Assembly: GCA_963756025.1 (NCBI GenBank)
Contig: CAVWMF010000001.1
Coordinates: 682,001-746,000 of the forward strand
Direction: 5' to 3'
From: Bog-473 sp963756025
GTDB lineage: Bacteria; Actinomycetota; Acidimicrobiia; Acidimicrobiales; RAAP-2
Length of the DNA stretch: 64,000 nucleotides
Every line of letters begins with the position of its first letter. Position 1 is the first letter of the stretch. Positions 24,227-33,329 of this stretch are shown here, in pieces. The position numbers and the translations under genes are program-made. A model generated the notes under the pieces. It was not told the origin of the DNA. It did not search any database and saw nothing but the letters and a program-made list of their open reading frames with translations.

Positions 24227-24826
24227 TCAGACCTCGTCGGTGCCGATCTCGCCGTGCACGCCGAGCGCGGCCTGCAGGTCGGTCTCGAATTCGCCCGCCA
24301 CTTCGGGCCCGGGCAGGAAATCCTCGACGGGCGGGAGTTGGGACAGCGCATCGAGCCCGAGGCGTTCCAAGAAGAGGTCGGTGGTGCCGTACAGCGCCGG
24401 TTGTCCGGGCCCGTCGGCCCGCCCGATCACCTCGATGTAGCCCCGCTGTTCGAGCAGCCGGGTCACGCCGTCGACGTTCACGCCGCGTAACGACGAGATC
24501 TGCCCGCGGGACACCGGCTGGCGGTAGGCCACGATGGCCAGCGTCTCCAACGCCGCGGTCGACAGCCGGTGCGAGACGTCGCGGTTGGCGAAGCGCTCGA
24601 CATAGGGGGCGAGATCGGGATGGGTCTGCAGGCGGGCCCCGCCGGCGATGCGGGCCAGGACGAAGCCGCGGCCCTCGGCCTCGTACCCGTCGGCCAACGA
24701 GGTCAGGATCTCCTCGATCCGTTCGGTCGGCTCCTCGAGCAATTCGGCCAGAAGACCGGGCAGCACCGGCTCCACCGCCACGAAGAGGACGGCCTCTATG
24801 GCCCGGGCGAGCTCGTCATTCTCCAT
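24227..24826 (-). CDS. scpB: Segregation and condensation protein B
   Basis: A 199-residue kleisin-interacting winged-helix protein of the bacterial SMC-ScpAB condensin. 'LARAIEAVLFVAVEPVLPGL' (about 6-25) is the family start. 'RLSTAALETLAIVAYRQPVS' with 'RGQISSLRGVNVDGVTRLLE' (about 87-126) is the best-conserved ScpB block. It acts at the nucleoid with ScpA and SMC in chromosome segregation. It starts 9 bp after the scpA stop with GAGGGA upstream. The acidic C-terminal tail is normal. Confidence 0.94.
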   Translation of the reverse strand: MENDELARAIEAVLFVAVEPVLPGLLAELLEEPTERIEEILTSLADGYEAEGRGFVLARIAGGARLQTHPDLAPYVERFANRDVSHRLSTAALETLAIVAYRQPVSRGQISSLRGVNVDGVTRLLEQRGYIEVIGRADGPGQPALYGTTDLFLERLGLDALSQLPPVEDFLPGPEVAGEFETDLQAALGVHGEIGTDEV

Positions 24827-24835
24827 GGTGATCCC

Positions 24836-25648
24836 TCATCCCTCGTAGTCATCGATCTCGAAGCCCGACATTTCGCCGAGGCCCCGGCCGCTCGTCACGC
24901 CGGCCAGGACGGCTTCGCTCTCGAGCCAGTCGATCTGCAGATCGCCGAAGGTCTGGCCCTGGCCCAGGGTGACCCGGCCCATCTTGCACAGCTCCAACAG
25001 GGCCAGGAAGCGCACGATGACTTCCATGCGCGTGGTGCAGCCTTCGACCAGGGTGCGGAATGACGTCGCCCGGTCCCGCCGGGGCAGGGCGATCAGAGAA
25101 GACACGGCTTCGGCCACGGACACGGTGTCGACGGTGACGTGGGACAGGTCCACGCGGGGTACCGGACGCTCGGCCGCACCCCGCAGGTAGGCCTGGGCCA
25201 GCTCCTCGGGCGTGACGCCGGCCAGGAGGTCGGGTGCATGCACGGCGAAGTCCGCGGGCAGCCCGACTTCACGGGGTATCGAGCGGGCGGCGACCTCGGT
25301 CATCGTGGCGAAGACGTCTGCGGCCGCGGCATAGGCCCGGCACTCGAGCAGGCGGGCCAGGAGGAGATCCCGCTCCTCCCACCCGACGAGGTCGTCGTCG
25401 TCGTCCGAGCTCTCCCGGCCCGGCAGCAGCTTCTGGGACTTCAGCTCGATCAGGATGGCCGCCATCAGGAGGAACTCCGACAACTGGTTGAAGTCGATCT
25501 GGTCGCGCTGCTCGGTCAGCACCCGGACGAAGCCGTCGACGATCGGCAGCAGCGGAATGTCCAGCACGTCGACCTCGTGCGAGGAGACGAGATGCAACAG
25601 AAGGTCGATCGGGCCCTCGAACGTGGGCGTGGACACCGCATAGGTCAC
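24836..25648 (-). CDS. scpA: Segregation and condensation protein A (kleisin)
   Basis: A 270-residue kleisin. 'FEGPIDLLLHLVSSHEVDVL' then 'DIPLLPIVDGFV' (about 10-42) is the SMC-binding N-terminal domain. 'LLMAAILIELKSQKLLPG' (about 60-77) is the signature, and the C-terminal winged helix 'MEVIVRFLALLELCKMGRVT' (about 215-235) completes it. The acidic linker with five consecutive Asp is usual. The start is assigned to GTG 25648 by family alignment; ATG/GTG choices upstream would enter the trpS promoter region. It forms an operon with scpB and is divergent from trpS (114 bp). Confidence 0.92.
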   Translation of the reverse strand: MTYAVSTPTFEGPIDLLLHLVSSHEVDVLDIPLLPIVDGFVRVLTEQRDQIDFNQLSEFLLMAAILIELKSQKLLPGRESSDDDDDLVGWEERDLLLARLLECRAYAAAADVFATMTEVAARSIPREVGLPADFAVHAPDLLAGVTPEELAQAYLRGAAERPVPRVDLSHVTVDTVSVAEAVSSLIALPRRDRATSFRTLVEGCTTRMEVIVRFLALLELCKMGRVTLGQGQTFGDLQIDWLESEAVLAGVTSGRGLGEMSGFEIDDYEG

Positions 25649-25762
25649 AGCCCGACGATACCGAACCCCCCACCCGGATCCGTGCACCCCCCGAAGGTCC
25701 AGCCAGGAGGCCCACTACCCGACGTCCGGGCCCCGGGGGCAGCCGACCTACCATGGCGACCC

Positions 25763-26755
25763 ATGAAACGGGTCCTGTCCGGCATCGCGCCTTCGGGCGA
25801 CTTCACCCTCGGCAACTACCTGGGGGCGCTCAAGCACTGGGTGACGTTCCAGGACGACAGCGACGCCTTCTACTGCGTCGTCGACCTCCACGCCCTCACC
25901 GTCGAGATCGACCCCCAGGTGCTCCGCCGCAACTCGCTCGATGCCGCCCTCAATCTGTTGGCCGTCGGCCTCGATCCCAAGCGCTCCACCATCTTCGTGC
26001 AGAGCCACGTCCCCGAGCACACCCGGCTCACCTGGCTCCTCGAATGCACCGCCAGTTTCGGCGAGCTGCGCCGTATGACCCAGTTCAAGGAGAAGAGCGA
26101 CGGCCACGAGACCGTGCGCGCCGGGCTCTTCACCTATCCCGTGCTCATGGCGGCGGACATCCTGCTCTACGCGGCGGAGGCGGTGCCGGTGGGCGACGAC
26201 CAGAGGCAGCATCTTGAGCTCGCCCGTGAGCTGGCTATCCGGTTCAACAACCGCTACGGCGAGACCTTTACCGTTCCCGAGGCGGCCATTCCGGGCGCTG
26301 CAGCCCGGGTGATGGACCTCCAGCATCCCGAGCGCAAGATGTCCAAGTCGGTCGAGTCCCCCCTGGGCACGATCGGGTTGCTCGACTCCGAGGAGGAGAT
26401 CACCCGCAAGATCCGCAAAGCGGTCACCGACACCGACGGCGAGGTCCGCTACGACCGGGCGGCCAAGCCCGGCCTGGCCAACCTGCTCGACCTGCTGGCC
26501 GCCGCCACCGGTCGAACGCCAGTCGAGGTGGCTGAGGGCTACACCCGCTATGGCGATCTCAAGAAGGACGTGGCCGCCGCGCTGAGCGAGCTCCTCCGTC
26601 CCGTCCGTGAACGTCGGGCCGAGCTGGACGGTGACCCCTCCTATGTGGGGTCCGTGCTCGCCGATGGAGCGGCCCACGCCCATGGGGTGGCGGCGGTCAC
26701 GTATGCCCAGGCAGCCGACGCCGTGGGACTGCTGCCGCCGTTCGTCGCCTCCTGA
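25763..26755 (+). CDS. trpS: Tryptophanyl-tRNA synthetase
   Basis: A 330-residue class Ic synthetase of normal bacterial length. 'LSGIAPSGDFTLGNYLGALK' (residues 5-24) holds the HIGH-equivalent (TLGN) signature. 'YPVLMAADILLYAAEAVPVG' followed by 'DDQRQHLELARE' (about 125-156) is the Trp/ATP pocket. 'HPERKMSKSVESPLGTIGLL' contains the intact KMSKS loop (about 193). It charges tRNA-Trp in the cytosol. The ATG at 25763 aligns with the family start; the frame is open far upstream but that part is antisense to scpA. Confidence 0.96.
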   Translation: MKRVLSGIAPSGDFTLGNYLGALKHWVTFQDDSDAFYCVVDLHALTVEIDPQVLRRNSLDAALNLLAVGLDPKRSTIFVQSHVPEHTRLTWLLECTASFGELRRMTQFKEKSDGHETVRAGLFTYPVLMAADILLYAAEAVPVGDDQRQHLELARELAIRFNNRYGETFTVPEAAIPGAAARVMDLQHPERKMSKSVESPLGTIGLLDSEEEITRKIRKAVTDTDGEVRYDRAAKPGLANLLDLLAAATGRTPVEVAEGYTRYGDLKKDVAAALSELLRPVRERRAELDGDPSYVGSVLADGAAHAHGVAAVTYAQAADAVGLLPPFVAS

Positions 26756-27153
26756 GCGGTTGCCGCTCAATAGGTGTGTCAGGTGGTGTTCCACCAATTC
26801 ACCTGTGATGACTTGCCAGGATGTGGGCCGAGGGCTGAGGATGCAAGTGCTCCAGGGCTTACAGAAAGGTCAGAGTGCTTTATCCCGAACATCCGAGCCT
26901 TGTCGAGCGGCGTCGAAGCGATGATGAACAGAGGGCGGCAACTCGGGTCCCCGCTGAAGTTCGCCCCCGCAATGCTCTCGGTCACTGTTGGGACGGTCGC
27001 CCGTGCGATCACCCCGACCATGGCCCGAGCGACTCAGGTGGCGGCACTATTCACTTCATCCTTTGACCCAGTAACGAGGGGCTGTACCCAACGCACGCAT
27101 CGGCGTCTTCGTGACCACCAGGGGGTCATGGGGGCGCCGATGTCGCGTGCGGG
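26756..27153. other. 398-bp gap without recognisable gene
   Basis: The gap lies between trpS and the truncated thiolase. Composition is visibly less GC-rich and frames in all directions show poor codon bias. An 80-codon frame on the minus strand (26779-27021) has no family resemblance and no ribosome site. It is probably non-coding or decayed, at the left edge of the catabolic insert. Confidence 0.6.
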
Positions 27154-27690
27154 TCACAAGCGTTCGATGATGGTGGCCGTGCCCATGCCGCCACCGGTGC
27201 ACATCGTCACGAGCCCGGTGGAGAGGTCGCGGCGCTCGAGCTCATCGAGGAGTGTCCCGATCAGCATGGATCCGGTGGCCCCGATCGGATGGCCCAGGGC
27301 CACCGCGCCGCCATTGACGTTCACCTTGTCGCGATCGACCTCCGTCACCCGGAACCAGTCGAGGACGACCGAGGCGAATGCCTCGTTCACCTCGAAGAGA
27401 TCGATGTCGTCGAGCGTCATGCCGGCTTTGGCCAGCAGCCGTGCGGTCGCCGGGGCGGGCGCCGTCAGCATGATCACGGGCTCGGTCCCCGCCACAGCCG
27501 TCATCACGATGCGCGCCCGCGGTGTCATGCCCCGGCTGGCGGCGTACTCGGGTGAGGCGACGAGCACCGCGCCGGCACCGTCCACGACACCCGAGGAATT
27601 GCCGGCGTGGTGGACGTGGCGGAGCGCCGACAGTTCGGGGTAGCTCTGCAACGCCAACTCGTCGAACGTCGGGCCCCCTTCGCTCGATGC
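27154..27690 (-). pseudogene. 5'-truncated acetyl-CoA acetyltransferase (thiolase)
   Basis: About 180 residues of the C-terminal half of a thiolase remain. 'DLFEVNEAFASVVLDWFRV' is the N-E-A-F motif, 'NVNGGAVALGHPIGATGSML' holds the catalytic His (G-H-P), and 'GLVTMCTGGGMGTATI' carries the second catalytic Cys (C-x-G). The N-terminal half with the acylated nucleophilic Cys is absent. Homology stops near 27690, and upstream sequence is unrelated. The enzyme cannot be active as it stands. It belongs with the acyl-CoA ligase genes on the other strand as part of an acyl-CoA catabolic insert that has suffered deletion. Confidence 0.75.
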
Positions 27691-27901
27691 CGCCGCACCC
27701 ATCGCCTCGAAACTCGGGCGCAGGGGGCCTGATCGGTCCCCGATTCCATGTCCCGATTCCATGCCGAGAACGAATACACCCATGCTGGATTGGCATTGGC
27801 GAATTCCTCCGACTGGCCGCACAGTGAGAGCGAACGTCAAACCGCGCAACGTGTCGCGCCCCTCCCGGGGCGTGGTGCGCGTCGCCGATCGGGGGGTCAC
27901 G

Positions 27902-28601
27902 TTGCTGTACCTGCACGAAGTCCACAAGGTCAAAGGGCTCAAGGAAGACGAGTTCGAAGCGGCCTATCGCGACGGCTGGATGTCCCTCATGGCCGACACC
28001 GACTACGCCCGCCTCCTCTGGTACACCAACCACGCCGTGGGTAGCGGCGTGTCCTACAACGTGGTCACCATCACCGGTATCTCGGACGGAGCAGGATGGG
28101 AAGACCTCGTCAAGCGGTGCCAGAAGGGCGATCTGCAATCCTGGCTGCGCGACACGGATGAGTTGCGCTACGACGTGGTCGGGAAGATCCTGGTGCCGCT
28201 CCACTGGTCGCCGATGCAGGACGTCGACCTCGCCACGGTGCCCACCGACGGGTCCACGCACGGACAGACCATGTACATGGAGGACACGATGTGGCCCTAC
28301 GAGGTTCTCGACTACATCGAGGCCTGCGGGAACGTGTACTCCAAGAGCCTCGAGCACTCGCCCGAAGAGGTCTTCATCACCATCGACCTCGCCGCTGACC
28401 CCCGCCCTGGGGACGAACGTACGCCGTGAGGCGTCCCTCATGCAGAAGATCCACAACACCGACAACCTCCTACGGCTTCTCACCAATGACATCGCTCCTG
28501 AGCATCGAGGACCGGGGACATGGATGTACGACGGGCTGGCGGTGCGCGATCAGTGGGAGAGCAAGCTCCTGCGGACCTCGCCCTGGTCGCCGTTGTGGTG
28601 A
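27902..28601 (+). CDS. Dimeric-barrel-like protein, copy A (frame-disrupted)
   Basis: Paralogue of the gene at 30117-30815, aligned from the TTG at 27902 (LLYLHEVHKV). The first frame runs to 28429, but homology passes into the +1 frame at a run of five C (28399-28403) and continues to the stop at 28601 ('LRTSPWSPLW'). One extra C explains it. The reconstructed length is about 232 residues. Residues 12-54 are identical to copy B; the rest agrees at roughly 60 %. The fold looks like two tandem NIPSNAP/EthD-like ferredoxin barrels, but I cannot name a reaction. It lies 16 bp before its own acyl-CoA ligase, matching the copy-B arrangement. Confidence 0.6.
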
Positions 28602-28617
28602 GCGGGATCGTCCGCAC

Positions 28618-30075
28618 GTGAACATCGCCTCGCTCATCGATGCGCCGAGCACGCTCGATCCGTCCCGCACGGCGCTCATCCTCAAGGACGGCAACGTCAC
28701 CTACGGCGAGCTCGCCGCGGCGGCGCGCAGTGTCGGCCGTGGGTTGCGGCGCGCCGGTGTGCAGCCGGGCGACCGTGTGCCTGTCGTCGAGGTCGGCAAC
28801 CTCCTCTCGATCGCCACCATGCTCGGCGCCGCCCGGATCGGTGCGGCCGCGGCGCTGATGAACCCGGCGCTGCGGCCACAGGAGATCGCCGCACTGATCG
28901 AGACCGCCGGTTGCGTGAAGTTGGCTGTGACCGGTCCCGCCTTCGCCGACATGGTCTCCCCTGCCGTCGACGGCCGTGTGCTCGGCGCGAACGAGCTGCT
29001 CCACAACGGTGACGGCGACAGCGACTCCTCGGGCGAGGTGGTCGTCGGCACCGACGAGGACGACGGGCTGATCCTCTTCACCAGTGGCACGACCGGGCTG
29101 CCCAAGGCGATCCCGATCAGCCATGGCGTGATCTCGCGTCGCTTCATGAGTTACGCGCCGCCGTTCAAGCCGGAGAACAAGGCGAATGTGGGCATGATGA
29201 GCGTCCCCTTCTTCCACGTCGGCGGTTCGCTCGGGCAGCTGACCGGCCTGCACGGCGCCAACACCTCGGTCGTGCAGGAGCGCTTCGATGCCGGCGAATG
29301 GCTCCAGCTCGTCGCACGCCACAGGGTGGCGAGCACCTTCCTGGTCCCGACCATGCTGCAGCGGATCCTCGACCACCCCGATTTTCCCGACGCCGACCTG
29401 AGCTCGCTCGCCGTCGTGGCCTATGGCGCCGCCGCCGCCCCCAAGGAACTCGTCCTGCGGGCGCTGGAGGCCCTCCCCCACGTGGCTTTCGCGAACGTCT
29501 TCGGCCAGACCGAGACGTTGGGCGCCTACACCACCCTCGCCCCGGACGACCACCGCAACGTCGACCTGATCGGCTCGGTCGGGAAGGCCCTGCCCGGCGT
29601 GGAGATCCGGGTGGTCGTTCCCGGCACCGAGGACGCCGTCCCCGCCGGGGAGGTCGGCGAGCTCGTCGTGCTGTCCGACCAGAACGTCCAGCCCGGTTGG
29701 TTCCACACCGGCGATCTGGCCCGGATCGATGCCGAGGGGTACGTCTTCCCCGCGGGCCGGCTCTCCGACACCATCAACCGCGGTGGCGAGAAGTTCGGTC
29801 CCATCGAGATCGAGACGGTGCTGCGCGATCACCCGGCGATCGTCGCCGTGGCCGTGGTGGCCGTGCCCGACGCCGAGATGGGGGAACGGGTCGGCGCCCT
29901 GATCGTGGCGAAGGAACCCCTGACCGACGAAGAGGTGCGCACCTTCTGTGCCGACCGGCTCGCTCGCTTCAAGCTGCCGGAGCGCATCGTCTTCGCCGAT
30001 GAGATCCCGCACAACGACACCGGAAAGGTAGACCGACGTTCGGTTGTCGCCCTCCTCAGCCAATCGTCGGCCTGA
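28618..30075 (+). CDS. AMP-dependent acyl-CoA synthetase, copy A
   Basis: A 485-residue ANL-superfamily ligase that activates a carboxylic acid to acyl-AMP and then acyl-CoA. The P-loop 'LILFTSGTTGLPKAIPISH' (about 150-168) is intact. 'VFGQTETLGAYTT' (about 292-304) is the A4/A5 region. 'WFHTGDLARIDAEGYVFPAG' followed by 'RLSDTINRGGEKFGPIEIE' (about 361-400) holds the hinge, and the C-terminal 'PHNDTGKVDRRSV' has the catalytic Lys (about 472). The GTG start at 28618 corresponds to the paralogue's ATG. The substrate is unknown; context suggests a cyclic or branched organic acid. Confidence 0.85.
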   Translation: MNIASLIDAPSTLDPSRTALILKDGNVTYGELAAAARSVGRGLRRAGVQPGDRVPVVEVGNLLSIATMLGAARIGAAAALMNPALRPQEIAALIETAGCVKLAVTGPAFADMVSPAVDGRVLGANELLHNGDGDSDSSGEVVVGTDEDDGLILFTSGTTGLPKAIPISHGVISRRFMSYAPPFKPENKANVGMMSVPFFHVGGSLGQLTGLHGANTSVVQERFDAGEWLQLVARHRVASTFLVPTMLQRILDHPDFPDADLSSLAVVAYGAAAAPKELVLRALEALPHVAFANVFGQTETLGAYTTLAPDDHRNVDLIGSVGKALPGVEIRVVVPGTEDAVPAGEVGELVVLSDQNVQPGWFHTGDLARIDAEGYVFPAGRLSDTINRGGEKFGPIEIETVLRDHPAIVAVAVVAVPDAEMGERVGALIVAKEPLTDEEVRTFCADRLARFKLPERIVFADEIPHNDTGKVDRRSVVALLSQSSA

Positions 30076-30116
30076 ACCGCATCCGTCTTATCCGTAGCCA
30101 AAGGAGACCAAGACAA

Positions 30117-30815
30117 ATGCTCTACCTGCATGAGACCCACAAGGTCGTCGGCCTGAAGGAAGACGAGTTCGAGGCGGCCTATCGCGACGGCTGGATGTCC
30201 CTCATGGCCGACACCGACTACGCCCGTCTCCTCTGGTACACCAACCACGCCGTGGGCAGCGGTGTCTCCTACAACGTCTGCACGATCACCGGCATCACCG
30301 ACGGGGCGGCCTGGGAGGACCTCGTCAAGCGCAGCCAGACGGGCGACCTGCAGACCTTCATGCGCGACACCGACAAGCTGCGGTGGGACGTCTACGGAAA
30401 GGTTCTCGTCCCGGTGCACTGGTCGCCGATCCAGGAGATCGACTTCGCCACCGTGCCCACCGACGGTTCCACCCACGAGCTCAGCCTCTTCATGGAGGAC
30501 ACCGGATGGCCCTATGTGCCCATAGACGACTACATCCAGTGCTGGTACGACATCTACTACGAGCCCCTGAGCCACATGGAGAAGACCGTCCTCGACATCC
30601 AGGGGTGCTTCCAGCCGGCGCACGGAACCCACATGCGGCGCGAGGCCATGCTCTGGCAGAAGATCCCCGACCCGTCCAGCCTTATGCATCTGCTGACGAC
30701 GGAGCTCCCCCCCGAGCACCGGGCCGCGGGGACGTACATGGGAGACGCCCTGAAGTTCCGTGATCAGTGGGAGAGCAGGCTGCTGCGCACGAGCAGCTGG
30801 TCGCCGCTGTACTGA
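30117..30815 (+). CDS. Dimeric-barrel-like protein, copy B
   Basis: A 232-residue intact protein: 'MLYLHETHKVVGLKEDEFEA' at the start, a near mirror-image second half ('HELSLFMEDTGWPY' through 'LSHMEKTVLDIQGCF') and the terminal 'LRTSSWSPLY'. AAAGGAGA 9-10 nt before the ATG is a good ribosome site. Pairing with an acyl-CoA ligase in both copies suggests that it processes the ligase product or substrate. The family resembles NIPSNAP/EthD dimeric alpha-beta barrels in its strand-helix pattern, but no catalytic residues can be named. It is one of a tandem pair with 27902-28601. Confidence 0.7.
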   Translation: MLYLHETHKVVGLKEDEFEAAYRDGWMSLMADTDYARLLWYTNHAVGSGVSYNVCTITGITDGAAWEDLVKRSQTGDLQTFMRDTDKLRWDVYGKVLVPVHWSPIQEIDFATVPTDGSTHELSLFMEDTGWPYVPIDDYIQCWYDIYYEPLSHMEKTVLDIQGCFQPAHGTHMRREAMLWQKIPDPSSLMHLLTTELPPEHRAAGTYMGDALKFRDQWESRLLRTSSWSPLY

Positions 30816-30847
30816 GCTTGACCGTACTGGGCTTGACGGTACCGAGC

Positions 30848-32342
30848 ATGACCGCGATCAACCTCGGCTCGCTGATCGACGCGGTCGCCCTCGATGCGCC
30901 TTCACGCCCGGCCTTCCTCTTCCCGGGCGGCCCGTGCACGTACGAAGAGCTGGACGACGCCGTCGGCCGGGTCACCGCCTGTTTCCTCGAAACCGGCGTG
31001 CAGCCCGGTGAGCGCATCGCGGTCATTGACGTCGCCAGCGCGGTGTCGGTGGCGGGCGTCATCGCGGCTGCCCGGGTCGGAGCGGCCGCCGCGCTGATCA
31101 ATCCGGCACTGCGGGCCGGCGAGATCGCCGCCTTGCTCGCGAGCGGCGGATGTCGTCGGTTCGCCCTCGTGGGTGACGCTTTCGCCGCTGTTGGCCGCGC
31201 CGCCGTCGGCGACGACCTCGTGACCGCCTCGGACGTGGCGCGGACCGGCCCGGTGAGCCCCGAGCCGCTCGGAGGCGGTGGTGATCAGACCGCCCTCGTC
31301 CTCTTCACGAGCGGCACCACCGGGACGCCCAAGGCCGTGCCGATCCCGCACCGCGTCCTGACCAGTCGGATCACCGGGTTCGCGTCACCCTTCAGCGCCG
31401 ACGTGCGGCCGGTGACCAACATGATGTGCGTCCCGTTCCACAACGTCGGGGGCTCGCTCGGCGTGCTCGGCAGCCTCTATGCGGGCAATACGTTCGTCGT
31501 CCAGGAGCGATTCGAGGCGGGCGAGTGGATGGATCTCGTCAACCGGTACCAGGCGGCCGGGGTCTTCCTGGTACCGACGATGCTGCAGCGGATTCTGGAT
31601 CATCCCGCCTTCTCGGCCGTCAATCTCAGCTCGTTGATCTCCATCTCCTATGGCGCGGCCGCGGCACCACCCGAGCTCATCGAGCGCGCCCTGCGGGCAC
31701 TGCCTCATGTGGCGTTGGCCAACCTCTTCGGTCAGACCGAGACGTTGGGCGCCTATACGGCCTTCCTGCCCGAGGACCACCGGCGCACCGACCGCCTCGG
31801 CTCGATAGGTCGCCCGCTGCCGGGCGTGCGCGTGCGCATCGTCAAGCCGGGATGGCCGGCTGCCGTCGGCGTCGGCGAGGTCGGCGTCGGCGAGGTCGGC
31901 GAGATCCTGGTCCGCTCGCCGCACAACGTGGCGTCGGGATGGCTGCACACGGGCGACCTGGCCCGGGCCGACGCCGACGGCTACCTCTACAGCGAGGGAC
32001 GGCTCTCGGACACCATCAATCGTCACGGGGTGAAGTTCGGGCCGATCGAGATCGACGCGGTGCTCCGGCGCCACCCGGCGGTCTCCGATGTCGCCGTCAC
32101 CGGTATTCCCGACCACGCCTCGGGCGAGCGGGTGGAGGCCGCGGTCGTACTGGCCGGTCCCTCGACCGAAACTGCACTGCGGGAGTTCTGCGCCGAGAAT
32201 CTCGCCCGCTTCAAGGTCCCCGAACGGATCACCTTCGTCGAGGACATCCCCTACAACGAGACCGGCAAGGTGAACCGCACCGGCGTTGGTGGCCCTCCTC
32301 TCCGGCGAGAGACCGGCGGCTGAGCCGGAGCCACCTCGCTAG
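30848..32342 (+). CDS. AMP-dependent acyl-CoA synthetase, copy B (frame break at 3' end)
   Basis: About 497 residues. P-loop 'LVLFTSGTTGTPKAVPIPH' (about 151-169), 'LFGQTETLGAYTAFLPEDH' (about 294-312) and hinge/adenylation block 'WLHTGDLARADADGYLYSEG' followed by 'RLSDTINRHGVKFGPIEI'. The final Lys sits in 'YNETGKVNRT'. The annotated frame then reads GVGGPP and stops at 32323, but one extra base at 32280-32283 (ACCGGCG for ACCGCG) hides the expected 'TALVALLSGERPAAE' tail, parallel to 'SVVALLSQSSA' in copy A. With that correction the gene ends at 32342. A 15-bp duplication gives VGVGEVGVGEVGE near residue 340. Confidence 0.82.
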
Positions 32343-32411
32343 AGTGACCCCCGAGCAGCTGCGCTGCGTTGGTGCGCTGGTGCCCTGGAGTGCTGGGGGC
32401 GGAGGGGGCAT

Positions 32412-33329
32412 ATGACCAAGGGTGGCGGCGTGCCCGATGCCGACGACCTGCGGGCCTTCGTCGAGGTGGTCGCCCACGGCACGTTCACCGCCGCCGCCCA
32501 ACAGCTGCACACCAGCCAGCCCGCCCTCTCGCGCCGGATCGCCCGCCTGGAGCACCAGATCGGTGGCACCCTCTTCGAACGGGAGAACCGTCGTGAACCG
32601 CTCCTGACGGCACTGGGCGAAATTCTGCTGCCGTATGCGCAGAAGGCGCTCGCCGACCTGGACGACTTCTCCCTGGCCGCCCGGGAACAGACCCGGGGCG
32701 TGACCGGCGAGCTGGTGGTCGCCATCGCGGATGCCCTCGTCGATGCGTGTCTCCCGCATCTCGTCCGTCACGCCCGTCAGCGCCTTCCCGGGGTGCGGCT
32801 CCGCGTGCGCGAGGTCCCCTCGGGCGGGGTGCCGGGCGAGATCATGGAGCATCAGGCCGATCTCGGCCTGATGACCTCCGAATTCTCCACGCCCCAGATC
32901 GAAGGCGTCACCTACGGCATCGTCCAGCACGTGGCGATGGGGCGGCCCGACGTCCTCGGACGGACCACCAAGGGGATCGAATGGGAGGACCTGGCCACGT
33001 GGCCGCTCCTTCTCCCCGTGCCCCTCGCACGCGTGACGTACCCCATCGACCACCCGGTCACCGTGGCGCACGAACGCGGGAGCCCGGGACTCCTGTTGGC
33101 GATGGCGCGTGCCGGTCTCGGGGTGGCCGTCCTGGCCGGGTTGCGCCCCCGCCGGGGCCTCACTTGTCGGCGGGTCGAGGTCGACGGCGTCCCGCAGCGT
33201 TCGCAGGTCGAATTGGCCTGGCGCCGTGACGGAGTCCTGGGCCGGGGGGCCACGGCGCTCGTCTCCGACGCACGCAACCGGCTGGCCGAGCTCGGCCTGC
33301 CCCTGCTCGAAGAGGGCGAGACGGCCTAG
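32412..33329 (+). CDS. LysR-family transcriptional regulator
   Basis: A 305-residue regulator. 'DLRAFVEVVAHGTFTAAAQQ' then 'LHTSQPALSRRIARLEHQIG' followed by 'GTLFER' (about 12-57) is the LysR helix-turn-helix with linker. Residues 95-295 form the periplasmic-binding-protein-like effector domain ('GELVVAIADALVDACLPHLV'). It is the last gene of the catabolic insert and probably controls the ligase/barrel genes upstream, with which it is co-oriented (70 bp gap). The gene overlaps the convergent site-2 protease gene by 4 bp. Confidence 0.88.
   Translation: MTKGGGVPDADDLRAFVEVVAHGTFTAAAQQLHTSQPALSRRIARLEHQIGGTLFERENRREPLLTALGEILLPYAQKALADLDDFSLAAREQTRGVTGELVVAIADALVDACLPHLVRHARQRLPGVRLRVREVPSGGVPGEIMEHQADLGLMTSEFSTPQIEGVTYGIVQHVAMGRPDVLGRTTKGIEWEDLATWPLLLPVPLARVTYPIDHPVTVAHERGSPGLLLAMARAGLGVAVLAGLRPRRGLTCRRVEVDGVPQRSQVELAWRRDGVLGRGATALVSDARNRLAELGLPLLEEGETA

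Noticed and set aside
25139..25762. Extension of the trpS frame upstream into the scpA region
   Set aside because: The open frame is antisense to scpA, and the protein before residue M-K-R-V is unlike any TrpS. ATG 25763 fits the family start.
26779..27021. 80-codon minus-strand frame in the trpS-thiolase gap
   Set aside because: No ribosome site, atypical composition and no family resemblance. Listed as an empty gap.
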